A stretch of DNA of 64,000 nucleotides from Siphonodentalium dalli (GCA_032622095.1 CP136061.1:23934991-23998990); one strand, 5' to 3'; shown: positions 11,571 to 24,706, numbered from the stretch's first letter. The notes: generated from the letters alone by a model not told the origin. Program-made: numbers and translations.

Positions 11571-12175
11571 CTGTTTTTCAGATATACACGTACCAAGAAC
11601 GTCTGTAAAATGTGGTTTTTTTTGTGTGTGACCACCACGTTATGAGTGTACAGCGCGCACTACCACGAACAAATGAGACCAGAAAACCATAATCAGAAAT
11701 GGTAACGTCCTCAAGATCATATTATTAGCCATAAATATAAATTATAATATAAAATATATTGGTTACATGAATGCACCGCCTCAGAATTCCGTTAAAACAA
11801 CTAATCCTTCAAATTGTTACAAAAAACTACGGCTTATTACTGCAGGTTTCTCATTCACCACACCAGAAAACTTCTAAACGCGGATCAAAAATCGGAGGCA
11901 TTGTGTTCCCGCCAAGAGTGCATGGCCCAGCCATTATTCATACCTAAACACCGAAAGCAATTAACGCGGTCATAATAGTTACATACTGCAACTATAAGAC
12001 ACCCAGCGAATACACACCCCACGAAAACCCGAAATGTGTTGTCCTGCGAGAAATCCCATCGCTATAGCTCAATTTGACACGGCCAGATTAGCCTTCCTAC
12101 AATATCCTAAAACAATAAAGCTTCTCAAATCATCGGCATAGTCAACAGAACTTTCACGAACTTGGACATCGACAC

Positions 12176-12640
12176 TTTCTAATCGCTCTACATAAGCATG
12201 GTCAGACCTATCATCGAATACTGGAACTCTCATGGAGTCCACGTCACAAATATCAAAGCATTGTGTTAGAGAAATACAAAGAAAAGCAACGAAACTAGTT
12301 CGTCACATAAAAACTCTATGCTACCGAGACCGAATGATAAGACTCAATCTGATGTCTTTAAAAATCGAAGATTTAAAGGAGATCTAATCGAGGTATATAA
12401 ACTGTTGAATGGTCATTACAATATCAATGCCTGTGACCTATTAGAAAGACATTCACCAGGAACAACAAGAGGACATAATAAAAAGCTACAGATGCGCACT
12501 GTTAACAATGCCACAGGAAAATATTTCTTCACGCAGAGGGTGGTAAATAGCTGGAACTCTCTGCCAGACTTCGCTGTTGAGGCTCCAACACTCGATCAAT
12601 TCAAAATATAGTTACATAGATTCATTCTTCTATTATATAA
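12176..12640 (+). pseudogene. 3' fragment of a CR1/Jockey-group LINE
   Basis: The frame from 12318 encodes KGDLIEVYKLLNG, TTRGHNKKLQ and FFTQRVVNSWNSLPD, which are hallmarks of the region downstream of reverse transcriptase in CR1/Rex/Jockey-group LINEs. Just upstream, in another frame, motifs of the type MVRPIIEYWN and IQRKATKLVR can be read. At least one frameshift therefore separates the two parts. No RT catalytic core or 5' end is present. It is a dead, 5'-truncated copy. Confidence 0.75.
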
Positions 12641-13925
12641 AATACGAGTTCGACGACAAGTAATATGTTCAAGTGACTCACAAGTAAATATCGAATGACG
12701 ATACATATATTTGTAAACAATCATTGCAAATAATGTTAGTGGGACGAAAAGTCGCAAGACTTGTTCCGTATTATGATGATGATGATGATGATGATCGATG
12801 ATGATGATTATGATATAATTGATAGAACAAACCACTATTATGATGATCGTGTCTTTATTTATTTAAAATACGTATCAATTGACATATACGCACCCGTTCC
12901 CTAATTAAAATAAACATATTTCGACAATTTTAGGGGACGTCCGCGAATTCGGGGACCTCCGCAAATAGTCCGCAAATAGCGATCTACTGCGAATTGTCAT
13001 AACCGGAAACACCCATTATCTATTTATAAAATGCTCAGCGAACCACATATTTCTAAAATCTGCAGAGCAGTATACACCGCACCGGGGGCGTTAATAACTA
13101 TTAGGTATTTAGTTGAGAAGATGGTTAATTATCTTACACTTCTTCCAACAATATTTATGGAATTTCAGTAGCCAATGAATAGTAGTTTTTTCTCTCTCAG
13201 TTTTAAATTTGCACACAGACAGCTACAAAAAATAGTACTTCGCGAATTTAAACATGAGTAAGGTATGTCCGCTCACTTAGAACACACCGACCTTTTTTAG
13301 TCATCTGTGCTGTCAAAAAGGTGTGGTGTCGGTTCGTGTTATGTGGTGTGTTTTACTGTGATATAAAATGCATGACCCAATATCAGATTACCAAATATAA
13401 TTTAATGTATATGTACATATATTGTAACGAAAGACAAAATTATTGTGCGAGTCTGCGTTTCATATGATGATTTCAAATTCAACGTCCTTGAGAACTCAGA
13501 ACTATCGCCCCTTTCTTGGTTAGATTAGAAGCACGTACGCCATACTCTCTTGGAATTCCGTAGACGTTTCAAGGTTGTGAGTTAATCAATCGGTAAATTT
13601 TAATACCGACCACTTTTACAAACCTATCCTTTGATTTGAGGCGTCGGATTTACACTATAATATTTTATACTCTATCAGAGTTGCTCGACCACTTTTACAA
13701 ACATTTAAGTCGGTTTAGCTGCCATTTCAACAAATTTAATTCTATATCGTTTTAAAGATCTTGAATTAAATTCTAAAATCCTCGTCGATATTTTTTGTCC
13801 TGTCCCCGGTGTAATTCTTTAACATACACTCACACCTACACTCACACAAACACTAAACACTAATAGTGGATACTTTCAATTCAGTATTTAATTTCTTCAG
13901 TGTTATGACACCGGGGTGGGTCGAT
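12640..13925. other. No gene seen
   Basis: A short (GAT)n run lies at about 12774-12810. The block CCACTTTTACAAAC occurs twice (13610 and 13690). CCCCGGTGT (13803) and ACACCGGGG (13908) face each other about 100 bases apart, possibly a small MITE. Nothing coding is supported. Confidence 0.5.
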
Positions 13926-14182
13926 CGTGTTTGCTCTTATTTCAACGTCGCCTGCCACTATTCTTATTCTATACCTACTTCTACGATTTACCTATCCGTG
14001 CGCTGTTCTGTTATATTGCGGGGATAGACACTACACATATTATATATCATATTTCCTCTGGAATATATCGATAATACTACTGGTCCTGAATGGCGTTGAA
14101 CGGATACGTGTATCGGCTAAGTGGGATTTGGGTATATAATTCATGTAAAATACAAGAAACCACACCCCCACTCTCCATATAT

Positions 14183-14274
14183 GTTAGGGTTAGGGTCAGG
14201 GTTATGGCTAGGGTTAGGGCTAGGGTTATGGCTAGGGTTATGGTTATGGTTAGGGCTATGGTTAGAGTTAGGGA
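14183..14274 (+). repeat. Degenerate telomere-like (TTAGGG)n tract
   Basis: About fifteen six-base units of GGTTAG, GGCTAG, GGTTAT and similar run head to tail. TTAGGG is the ancestral animal telomere repeat, so this is an interstitial, decayed array. A reading frame through it is an artefact. Confidence 0.8.
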
Positions 14275-14289
14275 TAATGTAGTCTTACA

Positions 14290-17280
14290 TGAAGGACATG
14301 CCGGGATTTGCCCATATGGAAGGCTCTTTCCTGGTCATTATTAGGTACATATATGAATATGTTATATCTGTTCGATCATGATGTACAGCTGTGGGTTTCC
14401 AACCCCGACACCTTCAACTGGTACCATACATGTGTAATAGTATCATAAATCGTATGCATATTTACAGAACTCTAGAGATTAAAATTAATATTTAATGTTT
14501 TCTATATTTCTGCACGCGTGATATCATGTAAACCAATTATCGCAGCGAAGAATGCTGATTACTCCCGGCCAACAATAAATTCTCTCGCCTAGGTTTGTGG
14601 AAATTTAGATATTGTCATTGTCCCGTGGAAGTCAGGTAAAATTGTGCTCCCGTCGAGTTGACAGATAATTTCATTTCAGAACCACTTTCAATGGACTCAT
14701 GGTGTGTATATGTAAAAGGGAACACTGTAAACCCAAAAGAACTCAGTATTTTACATGCGGATAGGTATGACTCAGAGCCACATGCAGAACAATTGATAGA
14801 TGTCGTAGCAACCATAAAACAGAGGGCTCAAATGGTGCGTGTGTGCACAAGAGAACAAACTAAGATTTGAATTTGATCCAGTAGATGGTATCAATTAACA
14901 TACCGACAAGTTTGCATCCACCACTTATTCGGGGAGCGATTTTGTTCTGGTTTGATTTCGTTGATGAGGAAATACAAGTCATCAAGACAACTTATCCAGT
15001 CATCCTGCAACCAAACCTCAAACGGTTCTTTTCACGGCCATCCGAAATTTGACAAAGATACTTCACTTTTAGATTAGATTATACATTTACCGATGGTCCG
15101 CCTAAGAATACATTGCGTTCTATACTTTCTCTTTGTTGCAAGTACTGGTAATGGAATCGAAACGCTTCGAGTTCATATGTTTTTTTTAAGTCCAGTGGTT
15201 CCGCTGAAGGGAACACCGACGACACTGCCATTATAGGCAACTGAACTCGAGGACTTCGAATTGTGTCCGAGTCCCCGCTCTTCTACTCGTCAGTAGGAAA
15301 ATATTCGAATTTCGGTCTAAAACTAACAAAATTCACACAATGTGCTGGTTGGAAATATCAAGCTATCAGATCAAATTTAACGTAACTGTTATCTGAGCTG
15401 TCCAAACATCATTGTGTCATACATGTATTGCCAACTGTTTAAAATGTCCCTGATGGTATCTGTAGAGTGGTGGTTGGTGTTCTTTTGCACTGGTTGGTAT
15501 TGATTCACACGGATAAAGAAATGTAAAGGACCATAGAATTAAATAGTCTCATAATTTTCTGGAGCGAGTGTGACATGTACTTAACCCCAACCTTGAGTGA
15601 GGTGGATGACAAACGCACTAAGTTTTGTCCGATCGAATTGGTTTTTGTTCGTGCTCATCGCCTCGTCAGCCACTATCTCATATCACGATGTTCTTAGTTT
15701 ACACAATAGTTTCCTCAATTGTATGACAAACCGGCTTATTCAAAAAACATTTTCATGCTCGAACCCCAGAATATCGAACTTAACAGTACATCTATCTCCA
15801 AATCAATGCATATCGTATTGGGCAACCGCTCATTAATTCCAAATGACTTGTTATAGTGCGGGAACCGACACATCAAGACGAAATTCATGCTAATATCACA
15901 TGACTCACTTAGACTTTATGCAGTATCCAATGCAACATGTCAAGAAGTAACTCATGCTAATATCACAAGAATCCGACCTGCTGTGGCAATAAACAAATTA
16001 AAACGAAATTCATGCTAATATCTCATGACTCCGACCTCACAACAAGACGAAATATGTTAATGTCACATGACGCAGACAGCAACGCTGACAACGCTTAGTG
16101 TTGTGAAACACTCCGGTAGTGTGATCAAATAGAGGATACTCTTACTCAAAGGGGTTAATTTTACAAATATTAATTCCAAACTGATAACACACATCGTCAT
16201 TATTATATATAAACCGTTTCCGTTACTTTATCTCCGATAGTTGCGTCCAGAGTGAGCGTCCCCAGCGGTTGGGTGCCCCAGAGTGGTCGCCCATACTACT
16301 GACATCATCTTGGATAACAAAGTTTCCCCAAAGCGGATTTTAACGGGATTTTAGACATGTATTATACTAAAGACTCTCCTTCGTCTTTTGACACCAAAAT
16401 TTATTTCTCCCGGTTTAACAAATCATAAGGGAGAGGAGCCTCACTAAGTTTGTTAACTTGTGCTCCGATCCCCTGTGCACTCACAACATTGTTTATAAAT
16501 TCTGTGTTATGTAAAATATTCCATGTATATGTGAGTCACAATAAATATGTTCAAACAAACATGTCGAGTACCATAACCATACTATCGAATGCAATCAGTT
16601 CGTTTTGCACTCTGTGACCTGTTGACCCCTGGGACCTCCGAAGGCCGAATTATGTCAGATTCGATCACGATGTAATTAGGAATTCATCCCATCATTTTGA
16701 TATATGATATGGCCCCATACTCCAACTATACGTCATGTTGGTGCGTTGTTTTTATCCCTACCTCTAAACAGAATCCAACGCGATAACTAACATGGGTACT
16801 GCGAGACGATGTCGATTTTCATATTTTGCGTACAGATCTCGCAGGGGATTTTTAATATATGGTGTGAAAATGTCCCCGCTTACCATGAACATAATTTCAT
16901 TCTGGGTTAGGCCGTATTTCTCGTATTTTCACTGGACTACCAGCAGCAGGCCGGTCCTTGACATGTTCAATTTTGTATATATATTTTTCGTATATTTCAA
17001 TTAAATTGTGTTATAATGTATCCAGGGACTAAATTTGAGTTGGGCAGTAGATAGTAGATGTCTCGTCAGTCATGGGTTGTGAAAATTGGCGACATCGATT
17101 TCCGTGAATATGACATTGTATCAGAACCAACATATACTGGATGAGTAGGCAGCCGTCCGCGGATATGCGCTCGACGGAAACGAAACACACTCTTGAGTTG
17201 ATGACACGAATTGAAGATGTTTATACTTGGCCGAGATTCTACTAGTGACATCAATCTTGAAGATTACAATTGAATGAGTT
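14290..17280. other. No gene seen; short degenerate repeats
   Basis: The only structures noted are four loose copies of AAATTCATGCTAATATCACATGAC at about 15875-16080 and the dispersed repeat at 16103-16260, a relative of 332-500. The scattered frames of 60-80 codons have no recognisable motif. Confidence 0.5.
16103..16260. repeat. Dispersed repeat, copy B
   Basis: This is the diverged copy of 332-500, with TGTGAAACACTCCGG, CTTACTCAAAG, AACACACATCGTCA and GTTGCGTCC in the same order. Confidence 0.5.
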
Positions 17281-17399
17281 TCCCTGGGCGTATTATGCTC
17301 ACCATATCAATAGATATCCGACGATTGCTGCCGGGAAAGAAGTCGGCGTGCCTAGATCGTTCCGTATGCGACTTGAGGGGTAGCTACAACATATATACG

Positions 17400-17780
17400 G
17401 CTCATTCGGCGTGAGTCTCACTCTCTGGAGTTGTGATATCTCTGCGGTATTCTGTGTTATTCCGTCAAGAGGTGGGGTGTCTGTGGCAACTTCGGTTAAC
17501 CGAGACGCGATCTTTCATTGTGTGTCTCTGATTCAAGAGTTGGGGTAGCTAAGACATAATTATACGGCTCATTCTGTGTGACTCTCGTTCTCTGGAGTTT
17601 GCATAGCTTAGATTTGTGTGACTCTTATTCAAGAGGTGGGGTGTCGTGACAACTTCGGTTGTGTGACTCTTATTATTGAGGTGGGGTGGCTAAAACATTT
17701 CGGTCGGTTTGACAGGATCGTCCATTGTGTGTCTTTTATTCTAGAGGTGGGAAAGCTAAGACATCTGTAATTAGCTTCAA
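17400..17780. repeat. Degenerate tandem repeat
   Basis: Motifs TGTGTGACTCT(T/C)ATTC, AGAGGTGGGGT and CTAAGACAT recur five or six times with irregular spacing. This is an old, eroded tandem array. Confidence 0.55.
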
Positions 17781-17971
17781 CGGATTCGCTGTTTTGTGAG
17801 TACCATATACATTATAGATACGTCAAAACTATTTGAGTGGAGTTCTTTTGACCAACTTACTCAACCCATTCCAAAATATCCGAAATTCGTCTGACAGACT
17901 GCAGTAAATTTGAATTTACTGATGTATCCATCAATAGTCAGGCGCATGCTTTGCTAAAATTTCCTGATATT

Positions 17972-18090
17972 TCAAAATGGATTTTCTCAGCTGTCTGGAA
18001 TTTCTTTCTGAAATTTTGTACAAGCGATTATTGTGACACAATTTAATTTAAGAACCATCAACTAGTTGGAAATTATGACCTCATTTAACT
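17972..18090. repeat. Dispersed repeat, matching 10699-10815
   Basis: This is the second copy of the repeat described at 10699. It shares TTTCAAAATGGATTTTCTCA at the left and AATTATGACCTCATTTA at the right. Confidence 0.7.
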
Positions 18091-19650
18091 TTGATGGCAT
18101 GAATATGGCAATTTTCGCTCGTCCGGTACCAAAAACTTCCATAAGATTGAACGTTTTTAAAAGTGCCGTACATATATGCATGATGACATCTGAGGATCTT
18201 GAAAGGAGAATTAATTTTGTTTTATTCAATAAATTACATAATTATTTTTATTTAGAAAGACAACCGGCTATAAATAAGGCTCTATATTTGAGAATTTTAT
18301 GTCATGCTTTATGATCAATAAAACATAGGGCTGAGATTAGTTTTAGGTCATATGTCCATAGTCGAATCCCCAGCTGACCAGGGAGTCTTTAATACTGTGG
18401 ACTGTCTCCCCATGTAACGTATGATATCTATAAAATTATATCTTTTTAAAAGTTGTGCACTCGTTTTAAATTTATATTTGTACTCGTTTTTAACGACACG
18501 CCCTTGTGAGAAATAGTATCAAAACAAAATTGTTCGATCTTACCGGGATGCCAAATTCCAAATAATCACCACCCACACCCATCTCACACCCCGGGATAAC
18601 GAAAATTAAATCCCATGAGGGGGCATCTCTTCCCCCATACCGGGAATGTGTACATTACTATTTCAGGAGAGCTGTCTAAGCCTCATCCTCGTGCATCATT
18701 ACAGTGCCAATTTTTAGAGATGACTTTGAGCTGAGAATCATACATGTACATAGAACCAAACAATGAATAAATAGCAGCTCAATTAAACTTTAAATGATAA
18801 CGATGGGCATGGCCTATTATAGCGCTGAGATATATTGCAGACACCACAAATATTATTAAAACCCAATCTTTGAGATCATGAAGTGTATATCACGCATGTA
18901 TAGATGTGAATATATGTTTAATGGTCTTACTCAAAATTGGAACACTATAAACAGACAATGTCTCAAAATCATGCCATAAAAAGCAGAATTTATTTGTGGT
19001 ATATGAAAGCGGTCGAATTAACTATCAAATTAAAATATCTTACGTTCATACCCTTGGGTCAAGTAATTGTGTCCTAAGTGTTCACGTTAGCCACGGTAAG
19101 TATATCGGATTAAAGCCAGTTGGCTGTTTGACGCATCCAATTAGATTGGCACGCGCGTAAAATTTAAAATCTCATTCATGTTTATGCTTACTAAATGTTT
19201 TAACTCAATCACGTCCCGATAACATCGCCACCCAACCTCTCATTATAGTATATTTAATTTTATTACATGATCCTACCTTTATTCCATTCAATAAACCCAT
19301 TCTATAAATTGTGATATTAAACGTTCGTTTAATAACAGGAAATAGTGCCAGGTGACCTCTGACTTCCGGTTTGTGGTTTCTTTACATTCCGTACGCTACG
19401 TCTCAAAATACTATGGCTTCCAATATAATTTCAACAAACTATAATGAATGAAGAGTTTGAAAAGTTATGTCGTTAAATATACGCCATTAAATACTCCAAA
19501 GAGTCTTTATTTATATGGGACTATTTCTTTGCGCGTGCAAACAACGCAGAGTTGTGTGAAACGTCATCGCATGCCTTATAGAAGTTGATGTTAGTTTCGC
19601 GTCCCATTTGTTGATTTAAGTATGTTTTGTCGAGGTTTTGGATCATGTAA
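18091..19650. other. No gene seen
   Basis: The segment is AT-rich and has no frame with recognisable motifs. A possible tRNA-like B-box (AGTCGAATCC at about 18361) occurs in isolation. Confidence 0.45.
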
Positions 19651-19658
19651 TAAATAGA

Positions 19659-19804
19659 ATCTACAACTCGTCCCAAGTTTATATCGAAATTTACAAAACT
19701 CGTCCAGTAAATTAGGTCTGGACCTCGCCAAAGGCTCGGTCCAGACCTAATTTACTGGACTCGTTTTGTAAATTTCGCTATACACTGGGGACTCGTTGTA
19801 GATC
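19659..19804. mobile_element. Foldback element with CTCG loop (copy 3)
   Basis: The arms ATCTACAACTCGTCC...AAATTTACAAAACTCGTCCAG are mirrored to the right, ending in GTTGTAGAT. The centre reads GGACCTCGCCAAAGGCTCGGTCC. The arms are unrelated to those of copies 1 and 2, but the layout and loop are alike. Confidence 0.75.
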
Positions 19805-20262
19805 CTCTATATATCACATGAAACCCCTATTACATAATTAGAAAGCTATTACATATGTCCTCACTAGTTATGAATAGGCGTGTGCTTCCCACTTATCACC
19901 TGGCATCGCGCCAAAACAATGAACGTGCGTCGTTACATTGATTCAGACGGATTAATAATATTTCGGAAAGCCTTGCATGACACGAACACCGGACAATGCA
20001 AAATGATTGCTGCATACTTTAAAGTTAAATTATTGCCTAAATTCGTTGCACGAACGAAAATATACACAAAAACAAAGAGGCAAACTCGAGGACTATATTT
20101 TCCGTCGCCAGCCAGAGCGCGCAATACTGCATGTCGTATACGGTTGTGAACCGTCTCAGACAACGCTGCAAATGTATTGCATTTTGCACCTTCTTTTAAG
20201 GATTTTGATTGTTAAACATTAATAAAGCTCCAGTTCTTTTTTTCATATGATATACAAGATGT

Positions 20263-20458
20263 TGGGATATAAGATTTTATGAAATCCTTTTGATAAATTT
20301 GATTCACAACTCGCCTACGACTCGACTCGGTCAAAAGCTCTGAAGTGTTTGGTATAATGTTTCCACCTCCGATTTAAAATAAAATTTATCTTATCTAACT
20401 TATCTTTGTGAATAAAATTTATCAAAACTCGTTTCATAAAATCTTATATCGCAACATA
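20263..20458. mobile_element. Eroded foldback element (copy 4)
   Basis: GATATAAGATTTTATGAAA at the left is mirrored by TTTCATAAAATCTTATATC at the right. Internal AAATTT(A)TCAAAA segments are also inverted. The loop contains ACTCGCCTACGACTCG and AAAGCTCTGAAG, again a CTCG-type centre, but longer and partly decayed. Confidence 0.6.
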
Positions 20459-20724
20459 AATCGTTGGAGATCCTTTTTTACTGACCAATTTAAACCAGTG
20501 ACAATAACCAATAAGTAGTCTGGAGTGGTCGCAAGGCCGAGATACTTATGCGATTTTTCTTTCGTTATGTTTTCGTTCTGCAATATTAAGTTCAACGGAT
20601 CGTATCTCGAAGTAAAAGAGAAATATATTGCATTTTTGTTCTGTGGATTAAATGTGATAAGCCATCGTTCAGACTCAGCCCATAGCATGACTGTGTTAAG
20701 GCCTTTATTTCTGATTATAAGCAA
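20434..20724 (-). pseudogene. Reverse-transcriptase fragment of a CR1/Rex-type LINE
   Basis: The minus-strand frame reads WAESERWLITFNPQNKN, IYFSFTS, LILQNENITKEKSHKYLGL. This is the conserved segment just downstream of the RT catalytic motif in CR1/Rex/Jockey-group LINEs (the usual form is W-ITFNP-K-E---FS, then HK-LGL). No FADD box or other domains flank it, so it is a short dead fragment. It overlaps the right arm of the foldback at 20263. Confidence 0.65.
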
Positions 20725-20812
20725 TTTAGATCAAAATCAGACCTAGTGAGACCCAGTGACACTTGGACCGCATTTTAACCTGACATAGCGTATATACCTG
20801 CCGGTTGTTTAA

Positions 20813-21291
20813 AGGTACTCAATCCGTAAAGAGGGTCCCCATCTCAACAGATTCCAACAACAACAATCCGATCAGAGGGTCCTATATTACTATTTCTTTG
20901 GCTTTGGGGGTAAAAACTATTTGATTCGAGTCGAGGAACCCATCAAACAAATCTCAGAGTTATTAGATATTGATTTTTGAAATTTGTTAATTGCTCGAGA
21001 TGAGTACTAATAACTGCCGTCAATTTGGTAACCTGCTCGAGATTTGACGCCAAAACTCTATTCAAACAGACAAGGATGGATAACTCTATAATCAAGTGGT
21101 AATAATAACGAAACTTTGACTGTCTTCTGGGCCAGAAAGAATTCCCGATAATGAAAAATAATAGATTTCTAAAATCGATATCTAACAAATCTGAGCTTTG
21201 ATGGGTGACTTCCTCGACTCGAATCAAATAATTTTGACCCCCGAAGCCATTGAAATAGTAATTGAGAGGAGTTTTATCGGATTGAGTACCT
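20813..21291. mobile_element. Kolobok-like MITE with TTAA target duplication
   Basis: The element begins AGGTACTCAATCCG and ends CGGATTGAGTACCT, flanked on both sides by TTAA. The arms extend over 100 bases inward, with TTTGGGGG..TATTTGATTCGAGTCGAGGA and its complement. The left arm has about 50 extra bases. TTAA targets with AGG/CCT-type ends fit Kolobok; piggyBac is the alternative. It is non-coding. Confidence 0.65.
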
Positions 21292-21499
21292 TTAAAGCTA
21301 GAGTTTTACGTAGACCAGGTTTAAACTGGAGCTGACGAATCCGGCCATAAAGTCCTGATCGATGTCTACAGAACAACACAGAGCGTGCATTGGTTCTGCC
21401 CTCGTTATAAACAATAATATATTTATGTTTAAGTATTAATAATGCGCGGAATTGAAATGCTGGTGTCAGCGTCCGACTAAATAGCATCCGCACTGAAGT

Positions 21500-23300
21500 A
21501 TACGCGTAGCTTTTAACGGCAAGCCAGAGTCATTCTTGAGTTGACAGCACATGTCAACTGTAGTGTCATGGGTGTTTTGAAATGTAGCTAAAACACTCCG
21601 TGTTCAGTTGTAGCTATCGAATTTACACATCAGCTGTCTTCACAAACACCGTGAGTAACGTGTACAAGGCGAGTGATACGTGTTTCAATCCACAGAAAGG
21701 CAATGGAAGCTTCCAGTTCAATCGATCTTTTTGATACATTTAGTAATACGTGCCACTGTTCATCTTTGTATAATAAAATGTTATCTCGCTGGTGATGACA
21801 GCAGGGTTTTCAGTCAGGTGGGAATCAATTTAATATTCTGAGGGATCATATAGTAGTAGTAGTAGTAGTAGTAGTAGTAACATATTTATTGTGCCATGAA
21901 TATAATGGATTAAATTACAAATTAGATATATTTATACATGTGATGTGGCAACAGGGGATTGGAGTACAAGTTATGCAACTTATTGATGATCATCTCCCCG
22001 TATTCAGAAGCACTCATGAGGATATAGTAAAGAGATGGTAGTGCTGATAAGAAAAGGATATACCAAGTTTAGATGGGATCATATCATTCCTATGAATATA
22101 CTAGAGCTGCGTCCCTCTCTTTCAAGATCGGTATAATGCATGGGGTGCAAGCCTGATATTAGATATATGTGGCAAATATATAGGGGCGATCGTCGGTTTT
22201 GTTTTAGGAAACTGGCAACATACAATTTTGGTTTTGGTGGCTGTTGTGGCTCGTATAAAATATAATATGGTCAATATCAAAGACATTCTGTTCAAATATT
22301 TGGACACTAATTAGGATGAACACCACATTTGATGAACATGTATTTATCGGCATTTATACCAAACTTATATAGCCAACATGGGGGCTGGGAAAAGGGAACA
22401 AACATTGTTAACACTTTTTTGTCGCGCTTTACACTGAACATATATTGGTATGGCTGCGATATAAGGAACCTAATGGTGTAGTTTACGTTTTTCGAGGTGG
22501 CATCATTCGGATCGGGAATGTGGATCAGGGAGGTGAGCACCAACACAATTGTTTCATCGATACTGATATAAACACGTATATAGTCTTCTCCATGCAAGCT
22601 ACGATGAAATAATGGTGTAGTTTAAAGACCACAAACATGTTCATGTCCATGTCAGGAAAGGACTGCGGAAGGGGCGCCAAAATTGTATAACAAGTTTGCC
22701 GGCTTCAACAAATTTGACGCCCGATGTTAGTATGGGCATCGGGGTACCTTCAAATTTAAGGACACGGGATCATCTATGGCATTGATACAAAATACAGAAC
22801 TCTTAATTCATACTGGTATGTGTGCTTACCAACCGATTGACAGAATTTATTAACGTTTTGATTACACTTTAACCCGGGCTACGCCGGGCAACCCTGCTAG
22901 TTTCTTATATAATATAGCTTATTGATGATTTATTCCCACAAAAAGCTGAGTGTATTCTTATTTATTTTCACAAAATGACCGATAATTTGAGACTAGCCCA
23001 CGCAGCACATTAAGTTGGGGTTTCCAAAATATTAGCTACGATAACGTGATCGATATAAATAACTGGCTTCAGATGCAATTCGGCTGAACTTTGAAAAGCA
23101 AATTTTATAATTTACCAAGCGGAACCGCCAGATAACACTTGTTGTTTCCAATACCACATCAAGTCACACGCATAAGTATATATATATAACTCGATAACGT
23201 TTGCTCCGCAGATTTGCATGGAAATCCCCATTCAAATTTGTTCACTTGGCCTCCCCTTAAGTCCCCTTCTAACCTTTTTATTTGAATACCAGCTACCATT
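21500..23300. other. No gene seen; (TAG)n microsatellite and repeat head
   Basis: A (TAG)9 run lies at about 21851-21880. The segment CCCGGGCTACGCCGGGCAACCCTGCTAGTTTC at about 22870 is, on the minus strand, the head of the CTAGCTG-type retroposon-like repeat also seen at 10846. No frame shows recognisable motifs. Confidence 0.5.
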
Positions 23301-23304
23301 CGGA

Positions 23305-23470
23305 GGTATGAATCCTAAATGCCGGCTAACAGCGGGGTATGAATCCTGAATGCTGGCTTACAGCGGGGTATGCACCCCGAATGCCGGCTAACAGCGGGGT
23401 CTAAATCCTAAATGCCGGCCAACAGCGGGGTCTGCATTACGAATGCCGACTAACAGCGGGGTATGAATCA
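23305..23470. repeat. 31-bp minisatellite, 5 copies
   Basis: The unit GGTATGAATCCTAAATGCCG plus GCTAACAGCGG is repeated five times with 3-6 differences per copy. It lies upstream of the secreted-protein gene at 23714. Confidence 0.9.
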
Positions 23471-23713
23471 CATATACATGTATGATATCAGAACAGAAAC
23501 AACAGGTATACACAATAGCACAATGGTGTGAGCAAATAAAATGTTAAGTATGACATAACCTACAATTTTGCCTCCGGCGATAGTTTAAGGATGAAAGGGT
23601 AAGCTGTAAAAGGGAAGGGGAGACACCCTTATATACGTACCACATACAATTATGCTCGCTGTTTCAGAAAATAACGGACATTTCGACCGATAAAAAACAC
23701 CGGAATCACAACA

Positions 23714-24028
23714 ATGCAACGCAACGTGTTCTCATGGACAGTGTCTTTGATTGCGTTTATATCAGTGATCATCTTCTGGGAACATACGTTTGCTGAAATG
23801 TGTGAGCCACCAACTTTGCTGCAGAAAGCTGTGGTTTCATCTCTGACCATTCAACTCAGCACCAGAAGCATTAACATTGCCAGATGTAGGCGGATGTGCG
23901 CGTATACCAAGGGATGTGTCAAGGTGGCATACAGTGCAAATAGTACGACATGTCACCTCCTCCAAACCGCTGACGGCGAGGATCTGGATACTGAACCATC
24001 GATGGAATTCGCTAATAGAACTATTCTG
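23714..24028 (+). CDS. Secreted PAN/EGF/threonine-rich protein, exon 1
   Basis: The ATG at 23714 opens 105 codons that end at a strong donor, CTG|GTGAGT, in phase 0. Residues ~6-26 are a strong signal peptide (WTVSLIAFISVIIFW, then HTFA before EMC). The mature part carries cysteines in the order C, RCRRMC, KGCVKVAY, TTCHLL, an arrangement like PAN/apple modules. It aligns well with the first exon at 2301-2618 on the other strand. Two N-glycosylation sequons (NST, NRT) are visible. The product should be exported. It joins exon 2 at 24707 without a frame change, giving a predicted protein of 306 residues. Confidence 0.8.
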
Positions 24029-24706
24029 GTGAGTACACATGTACATGTAATTTCAGTTCCAAATTTGGAAAGTAACCTTTCTCCACAAACTGGATTCGCC
24101 CATCAATTATGAAAGTATAAATTGGATATATGTGTAAAATATAGGAAGACGACATACAGGCGAACAGATAATACGCAATGTAATGCAGAGGGATTCATTT
24201 TAGCTGGTGAGAAAACTTATAATCTGAATATGTCCTTCGGGAACTACTCGCCAATGAGTATTATCAAAGAAAGAATGCAATGCAGATATATACAATCCTC
24301 CACACTTCACTGTTTACCCTTCTTACTCGACGATGTTTGCATCGTGATTGAAACCCCAACCCATGTCGATACATCCCTGGAGCTAGGTATAATTTCTTAC
24401 TGTGATACAACTATATGTGCCCAAACACATATCATTTTTAATATTATGGATATCATCTGCCCGCCAATTACACGTTTGTCTCCTTGTCTCATTTTGTTTA
24501 TTATACGGGCTTTAGGAGCACTACCAATCTCAAACCAAAATAATGTTTTTTTCGGGACCATCTAGTTTCACACATGCCACGATATACAGTGTGCTGCAAA
24601 CGATCTACTCACTATATAGATATAATTTGCCCGTCAGTTTTGTGCAGATTATTATATTTTCGAATAAGGCCTGCTATAAGATTCAAATCGGTATTAAATG
24701 TTTCAG

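Noticed and set aside
14090-14344. 84-codon frame rich in RVRV
   Set aside because: It is a translation of the telomere-like tract.
18300-18420. tRNA gene or SINE
   Set aside because: There is only an isolated B-box-like AGTCGAATCC; no A-box at proper spacing and no cloverleaf.
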